Shown here: piece by piece, positions 48,801-61,100 of the stretch | Position numbering within the stretch: position 1 is the stretch's first letter | Layout: each line of letters begins with the position of its first letter | Assembly: GCF_001949145.1 (NCBI RefSeq) | Contig: NW_019091450.1 | Span: 510,982-574,981 of the forward strand | Direction of reading: 5' to 3' | From: Acanthaster planci | Taxonomy: Eukaryota > Echinodermata > Asteroidea > Valvatida > Acanthasteridae | Length of the DNA: 64,000 bases | The notes under the pieces: generated by a model | The model's database searches: none | Told to the model about the DNA's origin: nothing | Seen by the model: only the letters and a program-made list of their open reading frames with translations | Program-made: the position numbers and the translations under genes

Positions 48801-51800
48801 GGTGGGGTCAAGCAGTGGAAGGGGGGGGCAAAATTTGTTACTCTCAACGGAGGAATTAAAGTTTTATCTTTTCTTTTCTGTTATTTTTTTGTTTTTCCTT
48901 TTTAGGGGGGGCAAAACTCAACCCTAGGGATTCCCATAAATACGGAGGGATAAACAACACCTGCGGAACTCTTTCTCAGTATGGTCGGAACTCACGAGTG
49001 CTTGAGGTGAAATTAACATACTGGTACATAAGTGAGGTACTGATCTAATCTCATTGAACACTCAAAGTCAACAATTCTGTACAAAATGCAATTAGATCCT
49101 CTTTCAACACATAATTGTTCCCTAGCCTTAACACTGCCACTTTTCTATGGCTGAAAAATTTCCATGTACAATCACTGTTCTCAGTTTTCAATTTAGTTTC
49201 CATTTTAAGTGAGCAAGAGCAAGTGACATTTTGTCCTGCATTTAATGAACTGCCGGTCCAAAAATCCTTGACTACTTTGTCGAGATGTCATAATTACAGG
49301 GGTGGCTGGTACTCACGTGTACTGTGAATGCCACCTTTTTTACAGGGAAAATTTACAATTTCTTGAAACATGCACGCCTTGTGCCTTCTGAAAGTTGGCA
49401 TTTTCTGAAAGTTAGCATTTATTTTTATGGTTCAAAGACAATTTTCTATTGAATCCCCCTCCAAAAAAATCCAACCAAACAAACAAACCAACAAACATGA
49501 ATCCCAAGAAGTACGGTAGCTTCATATCTGTTATGGTAGCAACACAAACTTTTTTGTTCGCATATCAGCTCAATCTAACATCGACACTGAGCAGGTCAGA
49601 CCAAGAACTGTGGTTAACTGGGGCACGTTCAACAATGCAATATCACTTACATGCAAACTATCTGCACACTATCAACTATAAAAGTTATACAGGGTATGCC
49701 AATACTATCCAACACTATTGCACTATTGATTGAATGCGGACCAGTTTTCTGAATTGACCACAAGTGGACAAGTCAAATGGTAACCTACTCACAACCCAAC
49801 CGAAACTGAGATTGGACACACTGGTCGACGGATCAGTTTTATCAATCCCTTAAAAGACAACAATAGGTAGTGAACATGTATGTAGAAATGATCTAGTTAA
49901 TCTACATTCACAGGGGCGATTGAAAAATGGTGGAGCATTCCCTACGTCTTTCAGCTGAGAGACACAGGCCCGATCCCTCATTTTGTTTTGTGCACGCATC
50001 CAAATTCTGCTGTGTTCAACTTCAAGTGAACCCGGCCCATGTACACAGCTTATAGCAAAAAAACACACACAAGAAATAAAAAAAAGAAAAAAAAACCCGA
50101 ACAGTACCAAGGCAAGGTCTAAAATACTGTAAAAATATTGAATAAAATTGTGCCAATGACCCTCTGGAGTTGATTTTATTTGGGGTCACTGGCTGAAGTT
50201 TAAAAGCAAGCAGGATAATACATCATGCCTTTTTAACAGAAATGTAATTTTTGACGCAAAATAACAGCATTCAAGTTGAAAATGTCACATTTAGCTGTTA
50301 TGCGTAGCTGGGGTTATGGCAACACACAACAGCGACTTTGATCCATGGAGTTGCAGTGATCACTTGACCGTACTTTAACTCGAGACGCTCTCATTTCTAT
50401 TTTGACATGGAGGCCTGCGATATAACAACCACCAGTCCTTGCCAAGTTGTAATCAAACCTACTTAGTGCTGAATACTGTCAGAATCCAGTTCACTGATCT
50501 CTGCATAAGAAATCCTCCAAGCCCAGTCTGAGCGCGACGAAAGAGTGAAACTGTATGCACTGGTTTCCAATCCCTCCACTGGAATGCGTGGAGGGAACCA
50601 GTTTTTATCCACCATCACTGAACAAAAATATGTACAAATCTAATGTCTGTAGAATGGTAATATGCATGACTGGATTTCTAATGTCCGGCAAATGAGCAGT
50701 CCAGGGGCATGTGTTTGTGACCCCTAGCAAGAAATGTCTTTGCAACAAAGCGATATTGGTGGTATGTGAAGCCGCAAAAACGAGAAATGATTGCCGCCTG
50801 AGCGAAACAGAGTGCATGGTAACGGTATTTTTGACAAAGGTCATTTTTCATTCCATATTCAGAATGTGTCTTACACCTCTGCTCTCGTCACAATCTCCAA
50901 AACAACAACCACCAAAAAAATAAATAAATAAATAAAATCAAATAAGAATAAAAAAATACCTGTTTCAGTTCCCTATACTTGACAACAAATTTGGCAATAC
51001 ATGAACCTATCACTGCCCTTGTTTTGGTAATGACAAAAACTCATCAACTTATTTTCTGCTACTTTATACTAGCAATAAACACACTCAAACTTCCTACTTT
51101 TCCTTCGTCGGATCAATAACGTCACACATGAATACCTGTAACCGAGGCTACGAATAAACCTGACCAATGGCCAAAGAAGACACGTTTTCTGCTCACGGTT
51201 GCAATGACCGCGCCCCACTATTTTTCTACAGAGACCAGTGGGAATATTCTGCACAGAACGATTCCCCTCAGAGCTCCATTTTGCCCTCTTTAGCCTTAAT
51301 TTTTGTCAACGGGTGACACACATTATTTAACATCCCTGCATCTGACAATGACCCATCTTTTCTCTTTGTAAAACATTTACTTAAAAGAAAATAATTTGCT
51401 ACGACAATCAAAGCCATATTACTTCTGAATACATACATATACATATACAAGATGTCTTGCGACTTGCACAACCTGTGATCTTAAACACCCTTCCAAACCT
51501 GTTCTTGGCTATGCGACTGTCAAAGAAAGTGACAAAATGAGATGAGTTAGTCAAGAAAAAAAACGAAATGTACACACAACTGTGGCCACTCAAGGGAGCA
51601 ATTTTCACAAATAAAATGAACGCAGGCAATGCGGGTACATGTACTTTACATCGGCCTTCTTTCAATAAAAAATATCTCCCCCTGCAAAAAAAAAGAAAAT
51701 CTATAAAGGTTGTTATACGCTACACGCGACTGGAAGTCAAGACCCAGTCTAATACATGTACTGAGTTGTGGAGGATGGCACATTATGCTGCCTAACCAAC

Positions 51801-53860
51801 TGCGCACTAGGCTTGGGCGAGTCTACTGTAGAATCGTTTAGAACCGATTCCCGAACTTGCTATGAGAGTCGTGACTCCACTGTTCAGGAGCAATTGACTC
51901 AATGCAGTAGGGGGTCTAGTTCCAAGAGAGAGTCCATTGCAAACTGTGCCTTTCAATTTATACACCTGTCTATGAAGATGGGATTGGAATTTTTAGGCTA
52001 CAGTTATAAGTGGCTACTGGAGAAGGTACTGATTCCACTATGAGTAGTATCAAAGTAGTATTGTACATGTGCAGTCTACTGTAATAGTACCGCTTCACAC
52101 TACCATTTCATATATTGCTATGCCTGTCTTGCTAAAAATCAATGCATGTCAGCACCCATTTGGGAAAAGAGGGAACAGACTATTCCAAGCTTTCACAACC
52201 AAATTCTGGAACAACACGTACCCCTTTTTGAACATGCATAGGGTGCCACACTTGTTCTCAAACCGGCAGCAGAGGTCTGCCAATTGCAGAAAGAGCTCAC
52301 TTGTGAGCATCGCGTCGACAGAGAATGACCCTTTGGGGATAATTGTTGAGAGGGTGCACTGTACAGGCCTCAAGCGGCAATATTTCCTTAGCAACAGGGC
52401 TCCTTTGTTGCTAAATGTGAAACGCTGGTTCACAAGCGACTAGCATTGCCGTCGCATCACTGCCAACACATTGAATACTCCTGACCGACGTGGCTCTTTC
52501 CACCGATGACGGGGTGCTTCCGCTCGAGGCGGATTGTGACTTACTTTTTCATGTCTAGGAAAATTTGGCGTGGATACCGAAAGGGGTCGGGGCTCCTGGA
52601 TGGACTCGAAATCAAGTCAAGTCCAGAAAAATGTAGCCAGAGCCTAATCCCAACAGGGCGGCTCTTCTCAGTTGGGCTGCTAGGCACGAGACAAGAACCT
52701 TTCTTTTCAAGCTCAATTCTTAGTGAACGTGAAAAATTTAAACATGCTGTAAACATTTGTTTCAGAATATCCTAAACACCTCAAAGTAGTATAAATGTAC
52801 ACCTTCAGGTAAAAAAGATTACCTAACATTTCCCCCTCATTAAAATGAACCCACCGATATATATAAAAAAAGGTAATTTTGAAAAACAAGATTTTTAACA
52901 AAATTGCATTGACAACAGGAACATCTGGCTCAATATTTTTGGCCAAAAGTTGAAAACCACAAAATTCACTTCACATATCCTACAATATAAACAGATTAAC
53001 AGATTATTTAAAAACGAAATTGATGCCCTCATTACAACAAAAAAAAGCTAAAAAAAAAAAAAACCCAAAATGCTTTCTTTACATCTTTACAAATTCAAAA
53101 TACTTACATTGAGTAATATTTGCCACTTGAAACTGTATACTTAACAGTCACATACCAAAAAAAAATGGTCCGGAAGACGGTGGGAAATTTCGGACAGAAA
53201 AAAAGTCAACATCATGGTGTTTTTTGTGGTATAAAAAAAAATATTTCACACCTAATTGATCACATGGATGTGAACGCCTTGTTTGGTGGCCAGAGTGACA
53301 CAGCCTGGCCAGCTGCTACCGGGGTAGGCTGTCTGGCGCCCTCTTCAGGGTGTATATAGACTTTTAATGCCCTCTTGGGCATTTTGCACACAGATAAATG
53401 TACATTTTAGCCATAAGACGCAAGTTACATTTCACATAATGAATTTGTTGCCAAAAAAAATTAAACGGCTGATTTTGATCAACAATTTAGAGATAGTATG
53501 CACATAATGAGTTATTGGCAAAAAGAAAGTTTTAATAAGCCACTTGCGAGTTAAATTTGAATAAAATCTGGTAAACTGAGTAATCGGATTACACATAAAC
53601 GTAACAATTTGAATTCCCCAGACCAAAGACGCTGTTGCTATACCTCATGATTCAGGGCAAGCTTTTGCATAGCGACCACCATCTCTGGAATGGACTGGTT
53701 CCTTTGTGCCCTTCTTATCCATTGAGTACAGTGTATTGTTGCAAGGCATCTCTCATGTAACTAAGCAGATGATTGCCCCGAATCGAGAGGTACAGCAACA
53801 GTGGTCTTAATATTGAGAATTCAAGTTATGTTCACGTGAATTTAAAGAACTCGGTGTACC
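45890..53860. other. Gene-free stretch between PPOX and MEGF8
   Basis: No gene was recognised. It contains fold-back relatives near 46165-46225 and 46440-46520, a tRNA T-arm-like sequence near 46893-46911, one pogo-like MITE, an AAAT microsatellite near 50912-50935 and A-rich runs near 53040. The two genes converge here, so both 3' untranslated regions may extend into it. A minus-strand AATAAA at 53865-53870 could end MEGF8. Confidence 0.4.
47814..47957. mobile_element. Pogo/Tigger-like MITE, copy 3
   Basis: It begins CAGATGAACCTCGTTATTTA and ends AGTTTCAATTG, flanked by TA on both sides. The interior CTCGTTGTAACAAG and CAGGAATGTAAAC resemble the copies near 25 kb. Non-coding. Confidence 0.5.
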
Positions 53861-55133
53861 AGATTTTATTCTAATTTAACTCCCAAAAAGGCTTGTTACT
53901 CTAAAAAAAATGGCAGCTTTTGTTAGTTGTTTTTCTTGTTTTCAAACACTTTTTTAAGGAATGGCTTTATATGTTAAAATCCAAAAGGACTTCCAGGTCC
54001 ACAATTCAAAACTAACAAAACAATACATGTACGAAAAAATAACCCAATACATGTTGAAGAAAAAGGTATTTCGGAGCCCAGCATTACGGTGTAGAGTATT
54101 TTTTGTGTGTGCTTAAAGGTAGCAGTGGTGGAGGACCAACCACAGGTCACAAGTATAAATCCTGTGACTGTTTGGCCGGTAACCAGATTTGTAGTTACTC
54201 AATACGCTGGTCGCTTAGATGGTATCCGAATTACTTGACTCAAGCTCGACACAACACACAACTCGGATGCAGCCACAGCCATAATACTCCTGCGTATGTT
54301 CAAGCCGCTGCCAAGTCAGGAAAACTCAGCCTTAGCAACTCCATAGAACATCCTTCATTACTGATGCATGCATACTGGACTGAGGCTTGGAATTAGAGTA
54401 GCCTATGAAAGTCCAACAGCCCAGTGTAAGTTTTAAGTTCTTGCTAGGTGAATTCCTGCATGGCCTTAAAAGCGAACCGGTAAGTCTGGCCTCCTACGTC
54501 ACTTCAATGATACAGGCCGGCACGTGCAGGCCAGCCACTGACTGTTTTTTTCTTTTACTCTTCATCATAAAAAATAAGGAAGAAAAAGTCGCCAAACCGG
54601 GGTTGAGTGTTCCAAGATCAAGTATTCAACTCGGAAGTGAAAAGCTTGCAGCAAGTGTGACGCTCCACAAATTTTCAAACAAGAAAATGGCACAATTTGC
54701 TTTAATTAAAATCTCCCACAATTAACACTGATTCATCACTCCTCAATCACTCCACTCAAGTGCTACCGACACGAAAGAATCGTACGCAAAATGCTCTTTA
54801 ACATAAGAATACAATCCTGAATTGTCTCTAAAGACTGCAGCATGTATTACCGCTGCTGACGATCACCGACACAGAAACGCAACCTCAATGGATACAAACT
54901 ATCTTGGTTCTTAAAAAAACCAGAAAATGCTCCACGAAAGTCAGAGCCAAACAGAAAGAGAAAGATTAATGTACATCCGTGGGCAAAAAACCTGCCTTTA
55001 ATTTATAAAAAATAGCTCTGTTTAGAATATATTTATATATGTATAATCCGCATTTACTGATGCCAGAGTTCTGAAGAAAAGTCAAGACAGCACACAAACT
55101 GTGATCTGTTGCTGGATGCGCCCGGGCAGGTGC

Positions 55134-58100
55134 TCACGTGCGCATCTCGCGGCACATCCCGGACTTGCCGCCGCTGGGGAAGCGGACTGGGCGGAGCTGG
55201 GATGGGGGCGGGTCATTAGGCCGGGCCGAGGGCTTCATGAGGATGAGGGCCGAGCCCAGGCAGGCCTGGACGGGGGCGGGCGCGCCCCCCGGCAGGGAGA
55301 TGATGGTTGTGGCCACCGCCGCCATGTCGTCCTCCGTGGGCTCGCACGCGATCAGCCCGCAGGTTAACAACTGAAAGACAAAAATGCAGACAGTAAACGC
55401 AAACCTGACAACTTGATGCAAAATGAACCATACAGGAAACTAACGAGGTGCTTCCATATCAATAATAAAGACGAATGAAAGAAAGTGATCCCAGGGATTC
55501 GAACCTGCACCCTCTAGAAAACCATACCAGCACTCCATTAAACTGAGCTACCCAGCCCTATAAAGTACCAAAGTGAATACTTGGAATAAAAGGCATTAGC
55601 TTGCAAACCAGCGTGTGAACCCATTCCTTTGCACTACACTTCCTGGTTCAAAATGACGTCACATTTGTGACCCAGCACATCGAAATCAGGAATAAGTCTC
55701 AAATTGACTTTTTGAGATATGTACATGGTCAGAAAGAGAACTTCATAAGCTTTCAAATGATCTGTCATGTTCATCAGATCATAACTAGAGAACCAAAGCA
55801 GAAACACACTTGTAATGTGTACCATTCAAAAGTTTATGAAATTCACTTTCTCACCATGTGCATATCTCAGAAAGTCAATTTGAGACTTGTTCCCAATTTC
55901 GATGTGCTGGGTCACATTTTGGCATTCTGTCTCGGTGGTTCCTTCAATCTGTCAGTATCTTAGTTATTGCAAGCCAAAGGTCACAAAAATCTGGACAAGC
56001 AACAGTAGCAACGTTGTAAATCTGAGAAGTTGTCGACATCGGACTAGCACGCCTCCCAAACAATGGTATTGACAAATAGGGGCAGCCAACAATGTAGGGC
56101 TGAACATCTTCTATAGATTGGCGATGCATGTTGACCAATGCCGTAACTATTTATTAGACGGTATTTAGGAGCCGGCCATCTTGAACTGAAATCGGGGTTA
56201 ACTTTTCATTTTGGGAACCTGCTAGTAAAAATAACAACACAATAAAGGTCCATTACAAATCAATGCCAGTTTGCATTTAGAATAACAAGAAATTTGTGAG
56301 AAGTTAATTTCTAAATGGACATAAAAAATACAGAAAGTGAGGCTTGGAACCCCAAAACTGTATGGCACCCCCCATAACAGACTGCATTTGAATATGATCG
56401 TGTCAGGGAACAAGATCAAAGCCGGCTTCCCAGTGATTAATGTCTAATTGGAAGGCACATTACAGTTTCAGTAACTATAGCCACTACTTTTTTTCTGACC
56501 CTTACTTTGGTGGGAGATGTCGGTCGGGATCCCGGATGGCATTCCGACGCACCTCTCTTCATCCTGCTGTGCTTCCGTGGTGGCACCGTCGCAGCAGCGG
56601 CCGGGGTGACCCATGTCCCCGAGGGCAGGCCCTCGACGTGCAATAGGACGTCCCCGATGGGCCGGCTGGCCCGGTGCTCCAACTCCAGGGCCCGGCGCTG
56701 CCGATCGTTGCGCACCTCCAGCGCCACCTTGACCTTCCAGGCCACCACCAGGATGGCCAGGAAGAGGAAGAAGCAGGAGAGAAAGACGGAGAAGAAGACG
56801 AAGAGGTCGATGTGGGGCTGATCCTGCCGGAAGTACATGATGCCGCTGGTGGCAGCGGCCGCCCCTACTCCCTCCTCCAAGGACGGTGTTCCCATACCAT
56901 CGGCGATCTCTCGACTCAGCAGCGTAATGAAGAACTTCTTGGTCTTGAGGCTGTGGACGTCCTCGGGCAGGGTGACCACCAGGCGATTGCGCAGGCCCCG
57001 GACGATGGCCACAAAGTTTGGATCATCGATATTGACGAAGGTGTTAATGTTGTCCGTGGCCGCGTACTCCGTCAGAGTGTTGTAGACTGGCGGTGCCACT
57101 GAGGACGTCAGGGCCTGTCGCAAAAATGAACACAGTCTTAAGAACGCAACCCATGGCTTAGAAAACAAAACGTGCAAAGTGTCCCAGAAGCCTGAAGACA
57201 GCATGCCTTTGCAAAAACAGAGAACATCCCCAAAAGCGCAAAAACCATGACTCAGGTTGTGCAAACCTGCACCAAAATCGTTTAAGGCTCAACTGAGAAT
57301 GGAGATTTTTAGTAAATGTGATTTTTGACGGTCAGTGTTCAATTTACAGAGATGTGCTCGGAAATACATGCGCCTTCCAAGTATTCTGGTGTATGTGGAT
57401 CTGCCAACTGGGATACAGAGATTTGAAAGTGTACATGCCTCCACACACATGAAATGCCTTTGCCCGTCATGTTATGTCACATGAAAAACCTCTATGACAC
57501 TAGGGTAGGAATTTTTGTCTGAGTGTATACCTGGCAGTTAGAAACCAAAAACCAGGAGGCAACAAATCCCCAAAATGTACAGAGGACCACTTCTTTCACG
57601 GCAAGATATACCTGTTCTCCGACCTCAAGTTCTTGTGGCACGTTCCGTCGCTCCCGCGGCAGGCCCTTGGTGCGTCGCTTGGCGCGGTAGGCCTCCTCGT
57701 ACAGATTGGCGCCCTCCAGAGAGACGCTGTGCTCCCCGGTGGTCCGGTTGGTGGCCACGCGGAGGTAGTCGAAACTGTGCGTGATGTAGACGTCCAGCGC
57801 GCCCGCCGTGACGTCCACCGTCAGCCGGATGTCCAGGTTGGTGAACTTGGGCTGGACGACAAAGAAGGACGCCCGACCGAACGGCAGGGGGACGGAGTCC
57901 AACGGGCAATCTGAACAGAGGAAAGAAACCAGGAGAGATAGGTTCAATTCTTCACACTCTTTGACAAAATGGATTTAGGGAAGGGTGGGGTTTTATTTCC
58001 TATTCGGGGGAGGCTCTTGACAACGTGAAATGCACTAAATTTTTTTGACAAAACGATTCCACAACTAATGTTTGAAAGTGTAACCAGCTCGTGGTAAAGG

Positions 58101-61100
58101 TGAAACAAGTTGTGCTAGCTATCCTTACCGTGCAATGGCCCGCTCCATGTTGCAGGGGTGAAATTCCTCCTGAAATGTCAAGCTTGGGTTTTTTTTGTCA
58201 GCGATACCAGCTTGGATCTCTGACCGTTTCAATTTTGTAAACAAAAATTGTATGAAAGGTCATACATTGGTTGCTGGGGAGATTTAAGGTGTGTCTTCCA
58301 AACCTATTAGAGTCAGAGTTAGACAACATTAGCAAAGCTTCTTTTCTGAGCTGTATTCTGCTGACGTCCATTACTATGAAAAAAAGCATCTCCAGAAGGG
58401 GATGGTCTATCCGCCCTGAGTTGAAATGCACTCTCACCGGTGAAAGAGAGACTGGTACAGAACAGAAAGTTTGCCAACCGGTTTCTTGCACGCATCCGGC
58501 GTGCAAGCAGAGACCATACATTCCAGACTACATTCATAGTGCATACTCAGCATGCTCTGCGTCAAAAGCGCTAATATCACAGGACCGTCCATTTGATTTC
58601 AAAACACGCCCTCTGTTGTTCCCGCTCGGAGCGGATTGAGGGCTGCTTTTAATATACCACATGAAAGCTTACACTTCGTTAATACCAGCACCATTTTTTT
58701 CATCTTTGCAACATAATACACCGTCCTTCCAGAACAGGTCACCGGTAGAAATTCCAGACCTTTCCGAGGTCTTTCCAGTCAACGGGAATCCCTAGAATGA
58801 CAGAACTACAGCGAGATGCCCCGTCCACCTTCAACATTCGACTGGATTGCTGACTTACTTGTTTGGGTCTCCGGGTCAAAGCAAGTGTCTTGGTCAACGT
58901 GCATCTGGCGATAGCACTGCCGGCCGTCAGTGGGTTCACCAATGAACAACTCCTCGCAGATTGAACACTGTCAGAGAAAAATCGAAATTGGATTTAAGAA
59001 AAAGCTGCAAGGCAATGGAAATTCAAGGTTTGACAGCCCTAAAACTCTGGGCATCCGTGTGAATATGCAACAAAACCTAACGCAACGGAAAAACCTTGCA
59101 ACGGTTGACTGTGTTGCACTGCTCAGTGAACTTGACCTGCAACAGCTTTGTCAAACAAACAACTCTGGGCATCCATCTAAATGCATTGGAATACAACACA
59201 ATTGAAATGACAGCCTTTCAACGAGTTGCAACAGAGTATTGTGTTGAAATGTGCAGTGAACTCAACCTGCAACAAATGTTGTCAAACAAACAACTCTGGG
59301 CATCAGTCTAAATGCATGGGAATTCAACACAATTGAAATGACAGCCCTTCAACGAGTTGCAACAGAGGATTGTGTTGAAATGTGCAGTGAACTCAACCTG
59401 CAACAAATGTTGTCAAACAAACAACTCTGGGCATCAGTCTAAATGCATGGGAGTTCAACACAACTGCAAATAGCCCTGCAAGGAGTTGCAACAGAAGATT
59501 GTGTTGCATTGTGCAGTGAACTCAACCTGCAACAGCTTTATCAAACAACTTTGGGCATCCATCCCCAACAAAAGTCAAACGCAGCTGAAAAGATGGCCTT
59601 GCCACAAGTCGCAACAGTGGACTGTGTTGCATCATGCAATGAACTTGACCTGCAGTAGCTTTGTCAGGCCGCAACGTAGAGTTCCTTCTCACTTCCTACT
59701 CACAGCTTTCAACCGCAGCTAAAACAATCTGCCCTGTTGGCCATTTAAAGCAGTATTTAAAATCTTTCCAATGCCTCAATACTAGTCTTTACATCAATAT
59801 CTACTTTAAGAGACAAAATGAGTATCAAAAACAGTTCTGTTGCACACAGCAGTGTTGTAGTCAAGACCATCACGAGACCAGTCCCAAGTAACAGGGCGAA
59901 TGACACAGGAATACTTTTGTTGCAGTTCATTTGAAAAGCTTGTGACTTGAATTCAGACTAGAGGTCTTGTGAATGTCTCCAGTGGTCTCGACTACGACAT
60001 TGGCGCATTGCACTGAACTCTTTTTTGAGCTAACATTGAAGTTCAGGTCACAAAATGCTTTTCAAAGGAGGAAAATCTCTCCTGGACCTTGCGGAGTCCA
60101 GATCAAGATCACTTCCCCATTGGAAACGTTGATTTCAAACAACCAAAACTTTCCTTGCGCATGCTGGACTTGACCTAAAATCTGACGTTTCATTACATGA
60201 GCATTTGTACAAGATCTTGGAGAAGGTTTCGACAACAGCAATGGCTTGAGACAGGAAGTCGCTCTTTCAGCATTGACATTTCAGACAGATGAGCACATTT
60301 AGACTGTCTACCTGGTGTGCCCAGCAAGGTGCGGGGTATCTCTCGGTGGGGCAGGAGGGCGTGTCCGTGTTGTTCTTGCACTGGCAGTCCTCCCCGCTGG
60401 TCTTGTCGCAGCGGTCCCAGTGCCCGTTGCATTGGCACCTGTAGAGGAGCCGAGGAGCAACAGGTACAAGTATCCGATTTGTGCATGCATGGTTGAGGGC
60501 GCCAAACACTTCTCAAAACTATAGAACTGAGCTTACTGTGCTCATTTGGGACAGTCGGTGTCAAGACCAGTCAGGGCTTTACTCTACTTGTTTTATTTGC
60601 AATGTTTAGAATTCTGGTGATTGACACTTGTAATTTAAAATTTTCTATTTCTGAAACTAAAAGGGTCTCACATCAATGCAAATTTACCGCTCTTGTTTTC
60701 TTCCGTGGAGAACAAACATTAATAGGACAGCTTATCAACAAGAGGCAAAAACACACTTTTGTGAATTACACAAAAGAAAAGAAAAGGGCTTCTGACTCAC
60801 ACTTGGCAGTGGTTCCCGTCTTTAAAGTATCCGTCGATGCAGGTCTCGCACATCTGACCGGCGCTGTAATTGCGACAGTTGACACAGACGGCGTTGGTGA
60901 CGGGACCGACGGGAAACTCTACTGGGACCTGAAAAAAAGAGAGAAAAATAAAAGGTCACAAGTGAAAAATTACACCAAACTCTAACCATACTTAACCCAA
61001 CGGTGTCCAACAATGGGCTCTTGGTTGGATTTTCTTGATGAATGAAAGGCCTCTTGGTATAGATGTTGGACTCTGTTGGGTTCAGTGGGGTTCCTTGGGA

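Noticed and set aside
52069-52443. 124-codon open frame on the plus strand
   Set aside because: It has no start context of note, no domain and no splice partners, and lies in repeat-rich DNA.
59096-59658. Possible repeat protein encoded across the minisatellite
   Set aside because: The frame changes from unit to unit because unit lengths differ (118, 131, 125), and the array lies in an intron of the opposite-strand MEGF8 gene.
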